Source: Methanomassiliicoccaceae archaeon
GTDB taxonomy: Archaea > Thermoplasmatota > Thermoplasmata > Methanomassiliicoccales > Methanomethylophilaceae
DNA: 16,521 nucleotides
Reading direction: 5' to 3'
Assembly: GCA_009784745.1 (NCBI GenBank)
Contig: WQXR01000020.1
Location: 1-16,521, forward strand
This document shows, one piece after another, positions 13,142-16,521 of this stretch. The translations under genes were made by a program, and so were the position numbers. Positions within the stretch are counted from its first letter, which is position 1, and every line of letters starts with the position of its first letter. The notes beneath the pieces were generated by a model. The model was not told the DNA's origin and did not search any database. It saw only the letters and a program-made list of their open reading frames with translations.

Positions 13142-13647
13142 ACGCAATGAGAGATCCGCGCGTTGAGAAGGTCGTCGTCAACATAGGAGTAGGCGAGGCC
13201 GGCGAAAGATTGGTGAAAGCGCAAAAGGTAATTGAGATGGTCACCGGTCAGAAGTCCGTGCAGACGATATCCAGAACAATAAACAGAGATCTGGCGATAC
13301 GCAAGGGAATGCCGCTCGGCTGTAAAGTGACATTGAGAGGCGAGAACGCGGAAGAATTCCTGAACAAGGCGCTTGACATAAGGGAGCGCAGAATTCCCGT
13401 ATACTCGTTCGACAAAGAAGGGAACATGTCCTTCGGGATCGCAGATTACACAGATTTCCCGGGAATGAAATACGATCCGGAGATAGGTATATTCGGAATG
13501 GACGTAAGTGTCGTTCTCAGAAGAGCGGGGAACCGTGTGACACAGCGCTCGATACTCAGAAGGCGCCTTCCCAAAGGTCACAGGATGGACCGCGGCGAAG
13601 CGATAGAGTTCATGAGGAACGGGTTCAGCGTAGAGGTGGTCGAATGA
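13138..13647 (+). CDS. rpl5: 50S ribosomal protein uL5
   Basis: 169 residues. MRDPRVEKVVVNIGVGEAGERLVKA at 4-28 and TGQKSVQTISRTINRDLAIRKGMPLGCKVTLRG at about 41-73 are the uL5 signature that binds 5S rRNA, and DFPGMKYDPEIGIFGMDVSVVL at about 101-122 completes it. uL5 with uL18 and 5S rRNA makes the central protuberance; uL18 is encoded further down the same operon. The start overlaps the eS4 stop, the stop overlaps the uS14 start. Confidence 0.97.
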   Translation: MNAMRDPRVEKVVVNIGVGEAGERLVKAQKVIEMVTGQKSVQTISRTINRDLAIRKGMPLGCKVTLRGENAEEFLNKALDIRERRIPVYSFDKEGNMSFGIADYTDFPGMKYDPEIGIFGMDVSVVLRRAGNRVTQRSILRRRLPKGHRMDRGEAIEFMRNGFSVEVVE

Positions 13648-13790
13648 AGCCGAAGAAAGAGTTCGGAAGGATCAAAGGCTGCACAAGGTGCGGCCGCAGA
13701 AGAGGGATCATCAGAAGATACGGGATGCATCTTTGCCGCCAGTGCTTCAGAGATATGGCACCCGAACTGGGGTTCAAGAAGTATTCGTGA
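13644..13790 (+). CDS. rps14: 30S ribosomal protein uS14 (zinc-binding type)
   Basis: A 48-residue gene, easily missed because of its size. It has the zinc-binding form of uS14: C13-x2-C16 and C31-x2-C34, in GCTRCGRRRG and HLCRQCFRD, the usual two-CXXC arrangement. uS14 binds the head of the 30S subunit. The ATG overlaps the uL5 stop as ATGA. Length is typical of the short archaeal form. The TGA stop is followed by GGTGAT, the ribosome-binding site of uS8. Confidence 0.96.
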   Translation: MKPKKEFGRIKGCTRCGRRRGIIRRYGMHLCRQCFRDMAPELGFKKYS

Positions 13791-13801
13791 GGTGATACAA
13801 G

Positions 13802-14191
13802 ATGCAAATCGATCCATTAAATGATGCGATGTCCGTGATGAAGAATGCCTCTTCCATAGGAAAGAGCGAGTGTTCCGTGAGTCCCTCGTCAAAACTTATA
13901 GGCCGTGTGCTTAAAGTGATGCAGGACCACGGGTACATAGACCAATTCGAATACATCGAGGACGGCCGCGCGGGGAAGTTCCGCGTGGCAATGAAAGGAG
14001 CGATCAATAACTGCGGCGTAATAAAGCCCAGATATTCGGTCAAAGTGAACGATCTTGAAAAATTTGAAGCAAGATTCTTGCCGGCGCAGGACTTCGGTGT
14101 CCTGATAATTAGCACAACGGAAGGTGTGATAACACATACCCGCGCTAAGGAACTGGGCATCGGCGGAAAGCTTCTGGCATATGTATATTGA
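13802..14191 (+). CDS. rps8: 30S ribosomal protein uS8
   Basis: 129 residues. DPLNDAMSVMKNASSIGKSEC at 4-24, the HGYIDQFEYIEDGRAGKFRV segment (about 43-62), and the C-terminal STTEGVITHTRAKELGIGGKLLAYVY (about 104-129) identify uS8, a primary binder of 16S rRNA helix 21. Bacterial uS8 represses its operon; archaeal control is not established. GGTGAT at 13791-13796 gives a spacing of about 5 bases to the ATG. Confidence 0.97.
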   Translation: MQIDPLNDAMSVMKNASSIGKSECSVSPSSKLIGRVLKVMQDHGYIDQFEYIEDGRAGKFRVAMKGAINNCGVIKPRYSVKVNDLEKFEARFLPAQDFGVLIISTTEGVITHTRAKELGIGGKLLAYVY

Positions 14192-14200
14192 GGGAAACAG

Positions 14201-14752
14201 ATGACAATAGCAGGGAAAATCGAAAGCACCATCGCCATCCCCGGCGGTGTTTCCGTCTCAACGGACGGGAACATTCTGAAGGTCAAAGGACCGAAGGGTG
14301 AACTGAGCAGAAACTTCGCGCACCCCCGCGTAAAGATAGTCATCGGAGAAGGAAAGGTGACGGTCATCAGCGAATATCCCAGGATAAAGGAAAAAGCGAT
14401 GGTCGGTACCTATCTGGCGCACCTGAGGAACATGTTCCGCGGTGTTACGGAAGGTTACACATACCACATGAAAGTGGTATTCTCACACTTCCCGATGAAG
14501 GTTGCCGTCAAAGGCACGCAAGTGCAGATAGACAACTACATGGGCGGAAAGGACCCGAGACTGGCGGACATCGTCGGCCAGACGACCGTGAAGGTGAACG
14601 GCGCCGATATAACGATATCGGGAAATGACATAGAGGCGTGCGGACAGACCGCAGCGAACATCGAGAAAGCAACCTCGAGAAGAGGATTTGACAGAAGGAT
14701 ATTCCAAGACGGGATATACATTACCGAAAGGTCGCACAAGGTGAGAGAATGA
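14201..14752 (+). CDS. rpl6: 50S ribosomal protein uL6
   Basis: 183 residues with the two-domain uL6 pattern: ISIPGGVSVSTDGNILKVKGPKGELSRNF-like first repeat near 8-41, then the second with HMKVVFSHFPMKVAVKGTQVQIDNYMGGKDPR (about 88-121), ending in the conserved DRRIFQDGIYITERSHKV at about 164-181. uL6 sits near the GTPase-factor site. The last four bases overlap the eL32 start as ATGA. Upstream, AGGGAAACAG gives only a weak ribosome-binding site. Confidence 0.97.
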   Translation: MTIAGKIESTIAIPGGVSVSTDGNILKVKGPKGELSRNFAHPRVKIVIGEGKVTVISEYPRIKEKAMVGTYLAHLRNMFRGVTEGYTYHMKVVFSHFPMKVAVKGTQVQIDNYMGGKDPRLADIVGQTTVKVNGADITISGNDIEACGQTAANIEKATSRRGFDRRIFQDGIYITERSHKVRE

Positions 14753-15417
14753 GCGTCAAAGCATTGAAAGAACTTCCGGGAATAAAGGAAGAGCACATGC
14801 CGCAACTCGCTGAGATGGGAATAAAGAGCGTTGCCGATATGAAGAAGGCGCTCAGCGACGAAGCGAAGGTCAAGGAAATGGTCAAGGCGCTCTCGGGCGT
14901 CGGTCCCAAGACCGTCGACAAATGGAAAGCAGATCTTGAAGGCATCGACGCGGAAAAAGAGGTAAAGGAACAGCCTGTTGCGAAACCGGTCATCACGGAA
15001 ACGGATGAATACGAAGTGAAGGCGAAACCGGAACTGAGTGACGAGACAGAGGACGCACTCGCGAAGAGGGCGCTCATAAACGGCAAAAGACCGGCATTCA
15101 AGAGACAGGAATGGTTCAGATACCCGAAACTGGGAGAGAAATGGAGACGCCCCAAAGGATTGCATTCGAAGATGAAAAGGAACCTTAAACGCAGACCCCC
15201 GGTCGTAGACATCGGATTCAGAGGTCCTGCGTTGGCAAGAGGACTGCACCCGTCGGGATTCGAGGAGAAGCTTGTGTTCACGGTCGATGAACTGAACGGC
15301 GTCGATCCGAAGACGCAGGCGGTACGCATCGGTGCGTCCGTAGGAACGAAGAAAAGGATACAGATAGAGGACAAGGCCTTTGAATTAGGGATAAGAGTTC
15401 TCAACAGGATGGTGTGA
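14749..15417 (+). CDS. rpl32e: 50S ribosomal protein eL32 with N-terminal helix-hairpin-helix extension
   Basis: 222 residues, longer than the ~130-residue core found in many archaea. Residues about 1-65 form a helix-hairpin-helix-like domain (LKELPGIKEEHMPQLAEMGI at 6-25, then ALSGVGPKTVDKWKADL at 47-63), followed by an acidic/lysine linker (66-105). The eL32 core begins at about 110 with KRPAFKRQEWFRYPKLGEKWRRPKGLHSK and ends in FELGIRVLNRM. N-terminal extensions of this kind are known from some archaeal eL32 proteins, for example in haloarchaea. eL32 binds 23S rRNA in the large subunit. Confidence 0.95.
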   Translation: MSVKALKELPGIKEEHMPQLAEMGIKSVADMKKALSDEAKVKEMVKALSGVGPKTVDKWKADLEGIDAEKEVKEQPVAKPVITETDEYEVKAKPELSDETEDALAKRALINGKRPAFKRQEWFRYPKLGEKWRRPKGLHSKMKRNLKRRPPVVDIGFRGPALARGLHPSGFEEKLVFTVDELNGVDPKTQAVRIGASVGTKKRIQIEDKAFELGIRVLNRMV

Positions 15418-15419
15418 AC

Positions 15420-15875
15420 ATGGATCTCAGCAATCAGAGAAGAATGGCGGCGGAGGTCCTCAAATGCGGTGAGAACCGTGTTTGGATAGATCCCGAAAGA
15501 GCGGAAGAGGCGGCAGAGTGCATAACACGCGCTGACGTGAGAACGGCAGTTGCATCCGGCCTCATTGCGGCGAAGCCGAAGAAAGGTATATCCAAGGCAA
15601 GGGTAAGATACAACCTTAACCAGAAGGCGAAAGGCAAACGCAAAGGTCCCGGAAGCAGAAAAGGTACCGACAACGCACGTGTCCCTGATAAAAGAAGGTG
15701 GATATCCATCATCAGGCCGATACGCGACGAACTGAAGAAATTAAGGGACGAAGGAAAGATAACACCTTCCGTTTATCGTATATACTACCGTAAGGCAAAG
15801 GGCGGCGCATACAAGAGCCGCAGGAACATCAGGCAGCATATGATATCCGAAGGACATTTGAAGGAGGAGATCTGA
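15420..15875 (+). CDS. rpl19e: 50S ribosomal protein eL19
   Basis: 151 residues from the ATG at 15420, three bases after the eL32 stop; an in-frame GTG at 15414 is an alternative that would overlap it. DLSNQRRMAAEVLKCGENRVWIDPE at 2-26, SKARVRYNLNQKAKGKRKGPGSRKG at about 57-81 and VYRIYYRKAKGGAYKSRRNIRQHM at about 121-144 are diagnostic of eL19, a very basic protein that helps form an intersubunit bridge. The TGA stop shares its last base with the uL18 start (TGATG). Confidence 0.97.
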   Translation: MDLSNQRRMAAEVLKCGENRVWIDPERAEEAAECITRADVRTAVASGLIAAKPKKGISKARVRYNLNQKAKGKRKGPGSRKGTDNARVPDKRRWISIIRPIRDELKKLRDEGKITPSVYRIYYRKAKGGAYKSRRNIRQHMISEGHLKEEI

Positions 15876-16521
15876 TGGCGACAGGACCCAGATACAAGGT
15901 ACCGTTCCGAAGAAGAAGAGAGAACCGGACGGACTACTACATAAGAAAGAAACTGCTGTCAAGCGGCGAGATGAGGGCGGTCGTAAGAAGATCGTCCAAG
16001 AATGTGAACATACAGTTCGCAAAATTCGGGATGGAAGGCGATTCCATAGCGGTATCGACAACATCCATGGAACTGAAAGCACTGGGATGGGAGCATTCAT
16101 GCTCGAACATACCGGCCGCATATCTCACAGGATATCTGGCAGGCAAGAAGGCAGTGAAAGCAGGCATTGAGTATGCGGTACTGGACATAGGCATGCAGAC
16201 ACCCTCCAAAGGTGCTGTGCTGTTCGCCGCGGCGGCAGGAATGATCGACGCAGGCGTCGAGATACCGCATGGTGACGTACTTCCGTCAGAGGAAAGACTC
16301 AACGGTGCGCATATCAGCGATATCATCGCAGGATCCGCGGAAGCGGTGAAGGCGGCCATCGACGGGAAACCGAAAGCGGTCGCGGCAAAAGCAAAGAAGG
16401 CGGAAGCACCCGCAGAAGAAAAGAAACCTGCGAAAGCAAAGAAAGCAGAACCTGCTGCGGAGAAGACCGTAAAGGCAAAGCCTGCGGAAGTTGCGGAAAA
16501 GAAGCCAGCGAAAGCAAAGAA
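15875..16521 (+). CDS. rpl18: 50S ribosomal protein uL18, with K/A/P/E-rich tail (runs off the window)
   Basis: 215 codons are visible and the frame is open at the right edge. The uL18 body is clear: VPFRRRRENRTDYYIRKKLLSS at 9-30, IQFAKFGMEGDSIAVSTTSMELKALGW at 46-72, AAYLTGYLAGKKAVKAGIEYAVLDIGMQTPSKGAVLFAAAAGMIDAG at 81-127 and the DVLPSEERLNGAHI stretch at 134-147. It binds 5S rRNA with uL5. From residue 165 on the sequence becomes low-complexity Lys/Ala/Pro/Glu with repeated PAKAK, about 50 residues and still continuing, an H1-like tail. The ATG shares a base with the eL19 stop and is preceded by AAGGAGGAG. Confidence 0.93.
   Translation, partial: MATGPRYKVPFRRRRENRTDYYIRKKLLSSGEMRAVVRRSSKNVNIQFAKFGMEGDSIAVSTTSMELKALGWEHSCSNIPAAYLTGYLAGKKAVKAGIEYAVLDIGMQTPSKGAVLFAAAAGMIDAGVEIPHGDVLPSEERLNGAHISDIIAGSAEAVKAAIDGKPKAVAAKAKKAEAPAEEKKPAKAKKAEPAAEKTVKAKPAEVAEKKPAKAK

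Noticed and set aside
12715..13581. 288-residue open frame on the minus strand across eS4 and uL5
   Set aside because: It lies wholly antisense to two unmistakable ribosomal genes, has no recognisable domain and no promoter. Long antisense frames are expected here because the sense codons are biased.
13774..14367. 197-residue minus-strand frame opposite uS8 and uL6
   Set aside because: Antisense shadow; crosses the gap between two conserved genes without any start signal.
14536..15404. Two long minus-strand frames opposite uL6 and eL32 (237 and 227 residues)
   Set aside because: Shadows of conserved coding sequence; low-complexity Ser/Phe/Leu composition and no family resemblance.
16367..16521. 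Tail repeats of uL18 as a CRISPR or tandem-repeat array
   Set aside because: The units are short, imperfect and keep the reading frame; this is a low-complexity protein tail, not a repeat-spacer array.
1..16521. Mobile element, prophage or defence island
   Set aside because: No transposase, integrase, terminal repeat, restriction, toxin-antitoxin or CRISPR-associated gene was seen; nearly all genes are conserved housekeeping genes.

Overview
The window is archaeal. It carries an archaeal initiator tRNA, archaeal-only ribosomal proteins (eS4, eL32, eL19), aIF1 and the RNase P protein Pop4/Rnp1 inside a fused S10-spc operon, an MptA-type GTP cyclohydrolase and an archaeosine radical-SAM enzyme. 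Several promoters have a TATA box 25-30 bases before the start codon, which implies leaderless transcripts. Base composition looks moderate (not counted). None of the 28 genes whose stop lies in the window ends in TAG (25 TGA, 3 TAA). Together with the gene content this fits a Euryarchaeote of the Thermoplasmatota side, quite possibly a Methanomassiliicoccales methanogen, some of which decode amber as pyrrolysine. That placement is inference, not proof.

Layout. 1-133: 3' end of an unidentified gene. 142-1023 (minus): mptA, first step of the methanopterin pathway. 1119-2094: rnhB (RNase HII) and an SCP2-fold gene. 2183-2260: initiator tRNA-Met under its own strong TATA box. 2304-4420 (minus): a translationally coupled pair, an NAD(P)/FAD disulfide-reductase-type enzyme followed by a CDIN1/C15orf41-like TPD nuclease. 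4549-5872: RaSEA (archaeosine synthase subunit) plus a small conserved-looking protein. 5873-6126: a 254-base non-genic stretch with two TATA boxes, a short amber-terminated upstream ORF and several inverted repeats. 6127 to the window end: the ribosomal operon uL3-uL4-uL23-uL2-uS19-uL22-uS3-uL29-aIF1-Pop4-uS17-uL14-uL24-eS4-uL5-uS14-uS8-uL6-eL32-eL19-uL18 (uL18 runs off the end).

How it fits together. The right two thirds build the translation apparatus (both ribosomal subunits, one initiation factor, one RNase P subunit). Genes overlap by 1-4 bases or lie a few bases apart, often with the TGA stop nested inside or beside the next gene's GGTGA ribosome-binding site. The left third is mostly housekeeping: pterin synthesis, RNA/DNA hybrid removal, initiator tRNA, tRNA modification and redox. 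No transposase, integrase, CRISPR array, prophage or toxin-antitoxin system is visible.

The least explained part is the leader before uL3. It has a possible leaderless 33-codon uORF, closed by the only amber codon between it and uL3 and in the same frame as uL3. It also has a 7-bp helix enclosing smaller hairpins, and uL3 itself has no convincing Shine-Dalgarno sequence.
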